From: RGIG6375 sp964472725
GTDB lineage: Bacteria; Bacillota; Clostridia; Oscillospirales; Oscillospiraceae
Reading direction: 5' to 3'
Length of the DNA stretch: 16,440 nt
Assembly (NCBI GenBank): GCA_964472725.1
Contig: CAYYLZ010000043.1
Coordinates: 1-16,440 of the forward strand
Part shown: positions 6,766 through 13,887 of the stretch, piece after piece
Numbering within the stretch: the first letter of the stretch is position 1
How the letters are laid out: every line of letters begins with the position of its first letter
Made by a program: the position numbers and the translations under genes
Notes under the pieces: generated by a model
The model's input: only the letters and a program-made list of their open reading frames with translations
Database searches by the model: none
What the model was told of the DNA's origin: nothing

Positions 6766-7914
6766 ATGAAAAAGATTGTGGCTATTATTCTTGCTGTGGC
6801 AATGTGCCTAAGCCTTGGTACAGCGGCTTTCGCAGCTGAAGACATTATCCTTATAGCTCCCGCTCCCGCAAAGGGCGTGAATGTAACCGTCACTATTGCC
6901 GACGCGGGCAATCTTGTTCTCGTTCAGGCTCCCGTTAGCGTTACCGACCTTGACGAGGACGGTGCAGTCACCATCAACGACGCACTTATCGCAGCTCACG
7001 CAGCTTATTATAAGGACGGTGCGGCAGGCTATGTTTACTACAGCAGTGATTACGGTCTGACCATCGACACCCTGTGGGGCGTAGTCAACGGCGGCAGCTA
7101 TATGTACTATGTGAACGACCTCATGCCCCTGAGCCTCAGTGATGCTGTCAATGAGGGCGACAGCATTGTTGCATACGGGTTTGCAGACCTTGAATATTGG
7201 AGCGACGCTTATACTTTCTTCGATGTAAAGAATGCAGCTGTTACCGCAGGCGACACTGTTGAGCTGACCCTGTCCAGCCCCGACTGGAGCGGAAATATTC
7301 TGCCCGTAGCAGGCGCAGAGATCGTCGTTGACGGTGTTAAGACCGGTGTTGTTACCGACGAAAACGGCAAGGCAGCAATCGTTCTTGACAAGGCGGGCGA
7401 GCACATTGTAAGCGCCAAGTCCGAGACCGCAGTTCTCGTGCCTCCTGTATGCAAGGTCAATGTAAGTGTTAACGAGGCTGCCGAGGCAACCCGCGAATTC
7501 GCAGTAGAGTTGCTCTACGACGCAGCGTACGATAACCTCGTTCCCGAGGATTTCGCTGCCGATTTCACTGACACCGACAGTGCGGCATTTCGCTGGGCCG
7601 CCTTTAACGGCATCATCGAAGGCTACGGCAACGGCAAGGCAGGTCCTGAGGATAATCTTACCCGCGAGCAGATGGCCGTTATCCTTTGGCGTTATGCCAA
7701 GAAGATCGGCGCTGATGTCAGCGTAGGGGAGAAGACTCATGTTCTTAGCTATGACGATTCTGTGGAAATAAGCGATTGGGCCATCTCCGGCATGGAGTGG
7801 GCCATCAGCGCAGGTATTATTACCGACGTTGACGGCAATATCCTTCCTGCAGGTGCAGTTACCTGCGGCGAGATAGCTGCAGCGGTTGCGGCTGTCGCAG
7901 CACTCATCGGCTAA
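6766..7914 (+). CDS. Secreted S-layer-homology protein with EF-hand loop, DUF4430-like region and Ig-like region
   Basis: Residues 1-24 form a signal peptide (MKKIVAIILAVAMCLSLGTA, then AFAA). The loop DLDEDGAVTIND (61-72) is a perfect calcium-binding EF-hand/dockerin-like loop. It sits in a region running to about 150 (LWGVVNGGSYMYYVND, VNEGDSIVAYGFAD) that resembles DUF4430, a domain related to the beta domain of transcobalamin and intrinsic factor. Residues about 155-235 look like a bacterial Ig-like repeat. Two SLH domains follow (about 265-318 and 329-382), which usually tether proteins to cell-wall polymers. A signal GGAGG precedes the ATG. It is 46 bp after proC with no clear terminator between, so it may be read with the riboswitch operon. 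Corrinoid binding is speculation from the domain and context. Confidence 0.75.
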   Translation: MKKIVAIILAVAMCLSLGTAAFAAEDIILIAPAPAKGVNVTVTIADAGNLVLVQAPVSVTDLDEDGAVTINDALIAAHAAYYKDGAAGYVYYSSDYGLTIDTLWGVVNGGSYMYYVNDLMPLSLSDAVNEGDSIVAYGFADLEYWSDAYTFFDVKNAAVTAGDTVELTLSSPDWSGNILPVAGAEIVVDGVKTGVVTDENGKAAIVLDKAGEHIVSAKSETAVLVPPVCKVNVSVNEAAEATREFAVELLYDAAYDNLVPEDFAADFTDTDSAAFRWAAFNGIIEGYGNGKAGPEDNLTREQMAVILWRYAKKIGADVSVGEKTHVLSYDDSVEISDWAISGMEWAISAGIITDVDGNILPAGAVTCGEIAAAVAAVAALIG

Positions 7915-7932
7915 GATAAATACGCAATATTC

Positions 7933-7964
7933 AAGGGCGCAGGTCTTGAACCTGCGCCCTTTCC
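7933..7964 (+). terminator. Terminator after the SLH protein gene
   Basis: A perfect 12-bp stem (7933-7944 with 7950-7961), GC-rich with a 5-nt loop, is followed by a short T stretch, TTTCCT. It lies 19 bp after the stop codon and probably ends the flavodoxin-proBAC-SLH unit. Confidence 0.8.
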
Positions 7965-7980
7965 TGTATCCGCACAAACG

Positions 7981-8009
7981 TTGAAAAAAACGGAAGAATG
8001 TGATAGAGT
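7981..8009 (+). promoter_or_regulatory. Promoter of the methyltransferase gene
   Basis: TTGAAA (7981-7986) and TAGAGT (8004-8009) are 17 bp apart, with an extended -10 TG at 8001-8002. It is just after the preceding terminator and about 35 nt upstream of the ATG. Confidence 0.5.
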
Positions 8010-8050
8010 AAGCAGAGAGATAAACTTTAAATTGAAAGGTCGGTGTCAAA

Positions 8051-8806
8051 ATGGATATCACGCAGACTTTTTATGATAGCCTGGCTTCTCACTATGACAA
8101 GCTGTTTCTTGATTGGCAATCAGCAACGCATGAGCAAGCTGTAATTTTGAACAGACTCTTTCGGGATAATGGCTTTGACACATCGGCAAACGTTCTTGAT
8201 TGTGCTTGTGGAATAGGAACGCAGGCAATCGGACTTGCTGCTCTTGGATATTCTGTAACAGCTTCGGATATAAGCGACGGAGAAATCGCGGAAGCAAAGG
8301 TAAGAGCGGCAAACAATCATGTAAAGATAAGCTTTGAACACGCTGACTTCTGTGCTTTATCGGAAACCTTTTCAAAACAGTTTGACATTGTGATTTGCAT
8401 GGATAATGCGTTACCGCACATGCTGTCAAAGAGTGCGTTGGAAGCTGCGATCAAGAGTATCACAAACCAAATTGTGCCAGGAGGTATGTTTGTTGCCAGC
8501 ATAAGGGATTATGATGCGCTGCTTATGGAAAAGCCACCGTACTCTCCGCCATATATCCATAAAACCGACAAAGGACAAAGAGTATCTTTTCAAACATGGG
8601 TCTGGGACGGCGAGCATTACAAACTTACGCAGTACATCATTGACGATGAAGAAACTCTGCAAATAAGCAAATTTGATTGTGAATACAGAGCGACACGCAG
8701 AAAGGAACTGACAAACCTGCTGATTGCTAATGGTTGCAGTCAAGTGGAATGGAAGTTCCCGGAAGAAACGGGCTTTTATCAGCCGATTGTAATTGCTAAA
8801 AAATAA
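8051..8806 (+). CDS. Class I SAM-dependent methyltransferase
   Basis: The 251-residue protein has the class I methyltransferase fold. Motif I VLDCACGIGTQAIGLAALG is at 48-66, the acidic end of beta-2 is Asp73 in ASDIS, and the adenine-side aspartate is in HADF (97-100). Motif IV-like MDNALPHM is at 117-124 and PGGMFVASIRDYD follows around 153. The overall look, including the FYDSLASHYDKLF start, resembles small-molecule N-methyltransferases of the glycine/sarcosine type, but the substrate cannot be told. The codon use is visibly more AT-rich than proBAC or DUF1846 on either side, and the gene stands alone between a terminator and a hairpin, which suggests later acquisition. AAAGG upstream is a weak ribosome site. 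Confidence 0.85.
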   Translation: MDITQTFYDSLASHYDKLFLDWQSATHEQAVILNRLFRDNGFDTSANVLDCACGIGTQAIGLAALGYSVTASDISDGEIAEAKVRAANNHVKISFEHADFCALSETFSKQFDIVICMDNALPHMLSKSALEAAIKSITNQIVPGGMFVASIRDYDALLMEKPPYSPPYIHKTDKGQRVSFQTWVWDGEHYKLTQYIIDDEETLQISKFDCEYRATRRKELTNLLIANGCSQVEWKFPEETGFYQPIVIAKK

Positions 8807-8855
8807 ATGATGTACTAAACCAATTCCGATTTATCGGTATGTTGCCATCTATGGT

Positions 8856-8886
8856 ACCTCCCTGCGTCATCTCGACGAAGGGAGGT
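8856..8886. repeat. Perfect hairpin after the methyltransferase gene
   Basis: Arms ACCTCCCT (8856-8863) and AGGGAGGT (8879-8886), plus an inner CGTC/GACG, form a strong stem with a 5-nt loop. There is no T tract on either side, so it is at best a weak terminator; it could be a dispersed palindromic intergenic repeat. ATCTATG occurs on each side of it. Confidence 0.5.
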
Positions 8887-8941
8887 TATCTATGACGTGA
8901 AGCCAAATGCGAAAGCTGGAATGTTTCATCTGGCCATTGCT

Positions 8942-8970
8942 TTTTGCGTCCGATTGATGTAAAATATAAT
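8942..8970 (+). promoter_or_regulatory. Promoter of the DUF1846 gene
   Basis: A perfect TATAAT (8965-8970) lies 25 nt upstream of the start codon. The -35 region is T-rich without a clear TTGACA (best TTTTGC at 8942-8947, 17 bp spacing), so the -35 is tentative. Confidence 0.45.
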
Positions 8971-8995
8971 GTGATTTTTTCAGGGAGGCGGCAAA

Positions 8996-10477
8996 ATGAA
9001 GGTAGGTTTTGATAACGAAAAATATTTTGAGCTTCAGACCCAGCGTATTCGTGAGCGAGTAGACTCCTTTGGCGGCAAGCTCTATCTGGAGTTTGGCGGC
9101 AAGCTCTTTGACGATTTCCATGCGTCCCGTGTTCTGCCCGGTTTCCAGCCGGACAGCAAGATGCAGATGTTGCTGAAAATGAAGGACGAGGCGGAAATCG
9201 TTATCGCCATCAACGCTGCGGATATCGAGAAGAACAAGGTGCGCGGCGACCTCGGCATTACCTATGACCTTGACGTAATGCGCCTTATCGACGCCTTCCG
9301 TGAGTACGGCCTTTATGTAGGCAGTGTTGTTCTTACCCAGTTTTCGGGGCAGAGCTCTGCCGAAAAGTTCGAGCGCAAGCTGCAGAATCTGGGCATAAAG
9401 ACCTATCGCCACTATATGATCCCCGATTATCCCACCAATATTTCCCTTATCGTTTCCGACGAGGGCTTTGGTAAGAATGATTATATTCAAACTACCCGCC
9501 CCGTAGTCGTTGTCACCGCTCCCGGACCCGGCAGCGGCAAGATGGCAACCTGCCTGAGCCAGCTTTACCATGAGCACCTGAGAGGTGTGGGCGCGGGCTA
9601 TGCCAAGTTTGAGACCTTCCCCATTTGGAATCTGCCCCTGAAGCACCCGGTAAACCTTGCCTACGAGGCGGCGACCATCGATCTTTCCGATGTGAATATG
9701 ATCGACCCCTTCCATCTTGAAGCCTACGGCGAAACTACCGTTAACTATAACCGCGATATCGAGATATTCCCGGTGCTTGAGGCTATGTTCCGCAAGATAC
9801 ACGGCCAGTGCCCCTATAAGAGCCCTACCGACATGGGTGTAAATATGGCAGGCTATGCAATTATTGACGATGCTATATGCCGCGAAGCCTCCTGCCAGGA
9901 GATAATCCGCCGCTTCTATGATACCCAGTGCTCAGTAAGAAAGGGCAATTCCGAGCCTGCTCAGGTGCAGAAGCTGGAAATGCTTATGAATTCTCTCAAT
10001 CTGGAGTGCTCTGCCCGCCGCACCGTTCCGGCCGCACTTACAGCCGCCGAAGTTACCGGCGGCCCCGCAACCGCCATCGAGCTTACCAACGGCACGGTTG
10101 TTACCGGCAAGACTTCCGACCTGCTGGGCGCGTCCTCCGCGGCTCTGCTCAACGCGCTTAAGTCCCTTGCGAATATTGAGGACAGCGTGGAGCTGATCCT
10201 GCCAAAGGCTCTTACGCCCATACAGAATCTTAAAACCCAGCATTTGGGCAGCAGAAATCCCCGCCTGCATACCGATGAGGTGCTTATCGCCTTGGCAATA
10301 AGCGCCGCGGATAATCCCGAGGCGGCCCTCGCCCTTGAAAAGCTGGACGAGCTTAAGGGCTGTCAGGTGCATTCCTCCGTTATCCTATCCTCCGTTGACG
10401 AGAATGTGTTCAAGAAATTGGGCACCAGCCTCACCTCCGAGCCTGTCTATCAGAACAGCAGATTGTACCATAAGTAA
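8996..10477 (+). CDS. DUF1846 family protein
   Basis: The 493-residue protein matches the DUF1846 family from end to end: KVGFDNEKYFELQTQ at the start, RGDLGITYDLDVMRLID around 83-99, TTRPVVVVTAPGPGSGKMAT around 166-185, and HLGSRNPRLHTDEVLIALAIS near 416-436. APGPGSGKMATCLSQ (175-189) looks like a nucleotide-binding P-loop. From memory, structures exist for this family but its physiological role is not established, and I assign none. GGGAGG seven to eight bases ahead supports the start. The gene has its own promoter and terminator and high-GC codons like proBAC, so it looks like a resident single-gene unit. Confidence 0.9.
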   Translation: MKVGFDNEKYFELQTQRIRERVDSFGGKLYLEFGGKLFDDFHASRVLPGFQPDSKMQMLLKMKDEAEIVIAINAADIEKNKVRGDLGITYDLDVMRLIDAFREYGLYVGSVVLTQFSGQSSAEKFERKLQNLGIKTYRHYMIPDYPTNISLIVSDEGFGKNDYIQTTRPVVVVTAPGPGSGKMATCLSQLYHEHLRGVGAGYAKFETFPIWNLPLKHPVNLAYEAATIDLSDVNMIDPFHLEAYGETTVNYNRDIEIFPVLEAMFRKIHGQCPYKSPTDMGVNMAGYAIIDDAICREASCQEIIRRFYDTQCSVRKGNSEPAQVQKLEMLMNSLNLECSARRTVPAALTAAEVTGGPATAIELTNGTVVTGKTSDLLGASSAALLNALKSLANIEDSVELILPKALTPIQNLKTQHLGSRNPRLHTDEVLIALAISAADNPEAALALEKLDELKGCQVHSSVILSSVDENVFKKLGTSLTSEPVYQNSRLYHK

Positions 10478-10500
10478 ATAGCGACGTAAGTCAGATAATA

Positions 10501-10534
10501 AAAGGGAACGCTCCCAATAGAGCGTTCCCTTTTT
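10501..10534. terminator. Bidirectional terminator between DUF1846 and the recombinase
   Basis: A perfect 13-bp stem (10501-10513 with 10520-10532) with a 6-nt loop is followed by T on the plus strand. The AAA start of the stem gives T on the minus strand. It lies between convergent genes and can serve both. Confidence 0.9.
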
Positions 10535-10548
10535 GCTTGCAGGAAAGA

Positions 10549-12219
10549 TTACTGAATCTTGTTCTCGTAATCCTCAATCATCTTCTTGAACGTGTGACCC
10601 GTACGACGTTTGAGATTTTCGAGATATTTAGCCGTTATTTCGCCGGTGAATATCCGTATCTGCAGTTCCAACGTGTGTTCATCAACGGGGGTGGCAAATA
10701 TCTTGTCGATATACTGTTCAACGAACTCTTTGTTGATAATACCGTCGGCTGCATCCTTCTGCGCCTCACGCAGAGTGCGGCGAAGCGTGTCAATGTGCTT
10801 TTTGAAATCGGCAGCGGAATCACGCTGCTCGGTGAGTTCGATGAGTTCCGTTTTTGCGGTTTCTATCTCGGCGGAACACTGCCTGTTCATGCTGAGAAAG
10901 TCACTGTCGGAAAGCTCGCCCATAGCGTTGTAGCTCAGCAGCTTCTGCTTTTTCTTTTCGGCAACGTCTATGGTGTGCTCAAGCTCCGCGATGCGCCCGC
11001 TGAGATCATCCTCCCGCTCGAGGGATTTATACATATCGATGTATTCCTCAATGATGTCCTCGGCGCTGCTTTCGCCGTCGCTGAAAAGCTCGAAAAGCAG
11101 AGGCTTCAGCTCGTCCTCGTATATGGCGAAGGAGGGGCAGGAGTCCGCGCCGTTTTTTATCTTGCCGGAGCACACCCACTTGCTGTTCTTGTTGCCCTGC
11201 CTGTCCACAGAGTCGCGGCGGTAGTAGGGGAGACCGCAGTGAGTGCAGTGCAGCTTGCCGGTGAGCAGGTTTGCGTGATTGCAGATGCCCTGACGGTTCT
11301 TGACATCATCGCTGCGTGCCTTGAGTACGGCATTGGCACGATCCCACAGTTCCTCAGATACGATGGCGGGCACTATCTCGCCGGTCTCGTCCTTGAACAT
11401 GACCCATTCCTCGGGGGGCAGGAACTTCTGCTTCTTGGTGAAAAGGTCAACAACCTTCACTTTGTTGCCTACATAGTAGCCCTTGTATTTGGGGTTGGAT
11501 ATGATGCCCGACATGGTGGTGTGGGCTATCTTTTTGCCGTTGTGATTGCGGTAGCCCTTGCCCCAGAAGAGAGTTTCCAGCTGCTTCATGGAGTAGTCGC
11601 CGCCAGAGTAAAGCTCGAAAAGCTCGCGGATCATGGGCGCTTCGCTTTCGTCGATCACAAGGCGTCCTTTTTCTTTGATGTAGCCAAAGATGCGGCTGTT
11701 GCCGAGTACCACATTGTTTTTTATGGCCTGCTGATGACCGAACTTGACGCGGCTAGAGAGCTTGCGCAGCTCGTCCTGCGCGATGCCGGACATGATGGTC
11801 AGGCGCAGCTCCGAGTCTTCGTCAAAAGTGTTGATGTTGTCATTCTGAAAGAATACGCCCACGCCCGCGCTCAGCAGAGTGCGGGTGTACTGTATGGAGT
11901 CGAGGGTGTTTCGGGCGAAACGGGTTATCTCCTTGGTGATTATCATGTCGAACAGACCGGACTGCCCATCCTCTACCATGCGGTGAAAGTTTTCACGCTT
12001 CTTGGTTGTCGCCGCGGAAAGCCCCTCGTCAATGTACCCGGGTACATACTCCCAATTGGGATTCTTGCGTATCAGTTCCTCGTAGTACTGCACCTGATTG
12101 CCCAGCGAGTTGAGCTGCTCATCGCTCTCGGAGGAAACACGGGCATAGAAAGTCACCCTCAGCGGCAAATCATATATCGTCCGCGTCCTCAGCTGCTGCC
12201 GTATGCCGTGAATGTCCAT
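10549..12219 (-). CDS. Large serine recombinase, complete
   Basis: This 556-residue enzyme has the full large serine recombinase architecture. The resolvase domain has YARVSSESDEQ with catalytic Ser29 and KEITRFARN (96-104). The Recombinase domain runs about 170-300 (GNSRIFGYIKEKGRLVID, ISNPKYKGYYVGNKV), the zinc ribbon uses Cys325, Cys328, Cys350 and Cys361, and a coiled coil spans about 385-500. ATG 12219 has AAGGAGG five bases ahead. Such enzymes move integrative elements or cassettes. It is not a close copy of the recombinase at the left end of the window. No att pair, relaxase or phage gene is visible next to it, so its element is either a minimal cassette or a remnant. A long plus-strand frame across it is only its antisense. 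Confidence 0.96.
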   Translation of the reverse strand: MDIHGIRQQLRTRTIYDLPLRVTFYARVSSESDEQLNSLGNQVQYYEELIRKNPNWEYVPGYIDEGLSAATTKKRENFHRMVEDGQSGLFDMIITKEITRFARNTLDSIQYTRTLLSAGVGVFFQNDNINTFDEDSELRLTIMSGIAQDELRKLSSRVKFGHQQAIKNNVVLGNSRIFGYIKEKGRLVIDESEAPMIRELFELYSGGDYSMKQLETLFWGKGYRNHNGKKIAHTTMSGIISNPKYKGYYVGNKVKVVDLFTKKQKFLPPEEWVMFKDETGEIVPAIVSEELWDRANAVLKARSDDVKNRQGICNHANLLTGKLHCTHCGLPYYRRDSVDRQGNKNSKWVCSGKIKNGADSCPSFAIYEDELKPLLFELFSDGESSAEDIIEEYIDMYKSLEREDDLSGRIAELEHTIDVAEKKKQKLLSYNAMGELSDSDFLSMNRQCSAEIETAKTELIELTEQRDSAADFKKHIDTLRRTLREAQKDAADGIINKEFVEQYIDKIFATPVDEHTLELQIRIFTGEITAKYLENLKRRTGHTFKKMIEDYENKIQ

Positions 12220-12262
12220 ATTGCCCTCCTTGTTTTCATTTTATCATGATTATTGTGAGGAT

Positions 12263-12291
12263 ATCTTATCATGCGAAAATGAAAATAGCAA
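12263..12291 (-). promoter_or_regulatory. Promoter of the complete large serine recombinase
   Basis: On the minus strand TTGCTA (12291-12286) and TAAGAT (12268-12263) are 17 bp apart, with an extended TG before the -10. TTATCATG appears at 12241-12248 and 12266-12273, around the start point and overlapping the -10, and could be a regulator site. Confidence 0.5.
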
Positions 12292-12386
12292 GGAGGAAAT
12301 ACGATTAAGAAAAATAGTAAGTCAACAAATGGAGTATTGTGTATTTTAGCAGAAATCTTATCACACATGCCCTAACAGAAACAAAT

Positions 12387-12418
12387 CCCGGACAAGCCTA
12401 TATCCAGGCCCGTCCGGG
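12387..12418 (-). terminator. Terminator after the Fic gene
   Basis: A stem CCCGGAC (12387-12393) with GTCCGGG (12412-12418) and an inner GCCT/AGGC is followed on the minus strand by ATTTGTTTC. It lies 17 bp beyond the Fic stop codon. Confidence 0.65.
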
Positions 12419-12435
12419 TATTACTTTTGCTAAGA

Positions 12436-13413
12436 TTACTTAAAAGGTACTTTGTATATCCAATGACCACCTTTGTGAAGCTTTAAAAGTTTATTTTCTG
12501 CAGCCAATCCTGTAAGAATCCTATTCGCCGTTGCGGAAGATACATCACACAACGCTCGCACGTCTGCGTTCATAATAAACTCATGGGTTTCCAAAAACTT
12601 TTCAATCTGCTTCCGGCGCAGTGTTGCCTTGTCCAGGGGTTCATCGCTTGTATCTATCGCGTCCGTGAGGGCTGCCTTTATCGTTGACAGCATGAACTCG
12701 ATGAACACCGTGGACTCGCCGGCAGCGTTGGATGCGTTAATTGCTGAATAGTATTCCGGCTGGCGGGCGTGGATCATTGACTCCACCGGAAGCCACGCAA
12801 AGGCGGGATTCCACTTGGAGAGCAGCAGCGTATGCCACAAACGCCCGATACGCCCGTTGCCGTCAGCAAATGGGTGGATAAGTTCCAATTCATAGTGGAA
12901 CACACAGCTGCGGATCAGCATGTGTATGTCGCTGGTCTTAACCCACTCCAGAAGCTCACTCACTGCGTCCGGCACATACCTCGGCAACGTTCCGAAGTGC
13001 AGTACGCGTCCCTCTTGGTCAACTACGCCGACAGGTTGCGAACGGAACTCACCCGACTCCTCAACCAGCCCCTGCGTCATAATACCGTGAGCGGTCAGCA
13101 GGTCGTCCACAGAATACGGGTCAAGCTCATCCAGCCGCTCATAAATCTCGTAGGCATTCTTGACCTCGGCAATATCCTTGGGCGGTGCCAGTACCTGCTT
13201 TCCGTTTAGAACCGCCGTCACCTGCTCCAAGGTGAGCGTGTTCTGCTCAATCGCCAAAGAGCCGTGAATCGTGCGGATACGGTTTGTCCGCCGCAAAGTA
13301 GGGTTAGCAGAGAGCTGATTGGCAAAAGTCAGCTTGCCCACCAGTTCGGCAATTTCCGCCACCTGATGTATCATCGTATTTGTAATTTCAAAAGGAGGTT
13401 TCTTGCTTCGCAT
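12436..13413 (-). CDS. Fic family protein with N-terminal inhibitory helix and C-terminal winged helix
   Basis: The 325-residue protein starts at ATG 13413 (MRSKKPPFE), with GAGGTG a few bases upstream; an in-frame ATG at 13587 lies across the promoter and is unlikely. The Fic catalytic motif HPFADGNGRIGR is at 180-191, with all residues expected for AMP transfer from ATP to target hydroxyls. An N-terminal inhibitory motif SLAIEQN (52-58) resembles the class II (S/T)xxxE(G/N) signature, with Gln in place of Gly/Asn. A C-terminal winged helix (about 266-323) suggests DNA binding and possible self-regulation. Some Fic proteins are toxins, others are regulatory enzymes. No separate antitoxin gene is adjacent, as expected for self-inhibited class II proteins. 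The target is unknown. Confidence 0.93.
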   Translation of the reverse strand: MRSKKPPFEITNTMIHQVAEIAELVGKLTFANQLSANPTLRRTNRIRTIHGSLAIEQNTLTLEQVTAVLNGKQVLAPPKDIAEVKNAYEIYERLDELDPYSVDDLLTAHGIMTQGLVEESGEFRSQPVGVVDQEGRVLHFGTLPRYVPDAVSELLEWVKTSDIHMLIRSCVFHYELELIHPFADGNGRIGRLWHTLLLSKWNPAFAWLPVESMIHARQPEYYSAINASNAAGESTVFIEFMLSTIKAALTDAIDTSDEPLDKATLRRKQIEKFLETHEFIMNADVRALCDVSSATANRILTGLAAENKLLKLHKGGHWIYKVPFK

Positions 13414-13446
13414 TAGCGCACCTCTATAGTAATTGATTACATAAAT

Positions 13447-13475
13447 ATTATACCACACATCGCTCAAACCATCAA
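13447..13475 (-). promoter_or_regulatory. Promoter of the Fic gene
   Basis: On the minus strand TTGATG (13475-13470) and TATAAT (13452-13447) are 17 bp apart, with an extended -10 TG. It lies about 35 nt upstream of the ATG at 13413 and supports that start over the one at 13587. Confidence 0.7.
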
Positions 13476-13500
13476 TCAAAATTTGCGCGCCTTGATTGAT
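13471..13500. promoter_or_regulatory. Palindromic operator candidate over the Fic -35 box
   Basis: Perfect 9-bp inverted arms ATCAATCAA (13471-13479) and TTGATTGAT (13492-13500) are separated by 12 bp. One arm overlaps the -35 hexamer. The symmetry fits a dimeric repressor, possibly the winged helix of the Fic protein itself. Confidence 0.5.
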
Positions 13501-13621
13501 GGATAACTGTTTTTGCTGTAAAGGTCCGTTAAACGATATAGGCACAGAATACTTTGCTCCCCTATAAATGGTCGAACCAATGACCATGTGACAAAACCAA
13601 AAAATATGAGCAAACAGAAGC

Positions 13622-13650
13622 GAGGGTTTACCGGCAGACGGTAAACCCTC
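13622..13650 (-). terminator. Hairpin after the resolvase/small peptide unit
   Basis: Perfect 12-bp arms (13622-13633 with 13639-13650) and a 5-nt loop lie 22 bp beyond the last minus-strand stop. The following bases on that strand, GCTTCTGTTTGC, are only partly T-rich, so terminator strength is uncertain. Confidence 0.55.
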
Positions 13651-13671
13651 TTCGAGTCAGTGGCTGTGTAA

Positions 13672-13809
13672 TTATAGATCCATGGTTTGGAAAGACGACG
13701 AATCGTTTTTGTCATCACGCTCCCGCAGCCCCGCAACGAACACCGCAATAGCTATGCTTGCGCCTTTGACGAACAGGGCGATAGCTTGAGCTATTGCGGC
13801 GGGAATCAT
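13672..13809 (-). CDS. Tiny hydrophobic peptide 2 (45 aa)
   Basis: Starting at ATG 13809 this frame gives a 45-residue peptide, with MIPAAIAQAIALFVKGASIA followed by IAVFVAGLRERDDKN and a polar tail. The hydrophobic stretch of about 30 residues holds one lysine, then a charged end, the look of a single-pass membrane peptide. Its ATG overlaps the TGA of the preceding tiny frame as ATGA, which supports coupled translation. It lacks its own strong ribosome site. I do not recognise the family; holin-like or small toxin-like peptides are possible, but so is chance coding. The longer version starting at 13878 would overlap most of the first peptide. Confidence 0.4.
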   Translation of the reverse strand: MIPAAIAQAIALFVKGASIAIAVFVAGLRERDDKNDSSSFQTMDL

Positions 13810-13883
13810 TTTACTGCGCAGCTGCTGCGGCTGGCGATGAGTGCTGCGAGGGTAAGGGCAAAACCCAGTACGAACCAAAACAT
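13806..13883 (-). CDS. Tiny hydrophobic peptide 1 (25 aa)
   Basis: ATG 13883 opens a 25-codon frame: MFWFVLGFALTLAALIASRS plus SCAVK. It is a single hydrophobic segment followed by a positively charged end. GAAAGGAAG, within the last resolvase codons, is suitably placed as ribosome site, and the ATG is four bases after the resolvase TGA. It ends in an ATGA overlap with the next tiny frame. Position and coupling argue for a real gene, but there is no homology call. Confidence 0.45.
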   Translation of the reverse strand: MFWFVLGFALTLAALIASRSSCAVK

Positions 13884-13887
13884 ATGG

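Noticed and set aside
6808..8061. 417-codon minus-strand frame
   Set aside because: It is antisense to the SLH protein gene, reads through a terminator hairpin and has no ribosome site or recognisable domain.
8856..8886. Hairpin as a strong rho-independent terminator
   Set aside because: No T tract follows the stem on either strand, so it is listed only as a palindromic repeat.
10537..12249. 570-codon plus-strand open frame with hydrophobic repetitive look
   Set aside because: It is the antisense of the complete large serine recombinase, whose motifs, ribosome site and promoter are all on the minus strand.
13414..13587. N-terminal extension of the Fic gene to ATG 13587
   Set aside because: The extension covers the promoter and palindrome and has no family resemblance; ATG 13413 has a ribosome site.
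13476..13748. 90-codon minus-strand frame
   Set aside because: It crosses the hairpin at 13622-13650 and the Fic operator and has no recognisable features.
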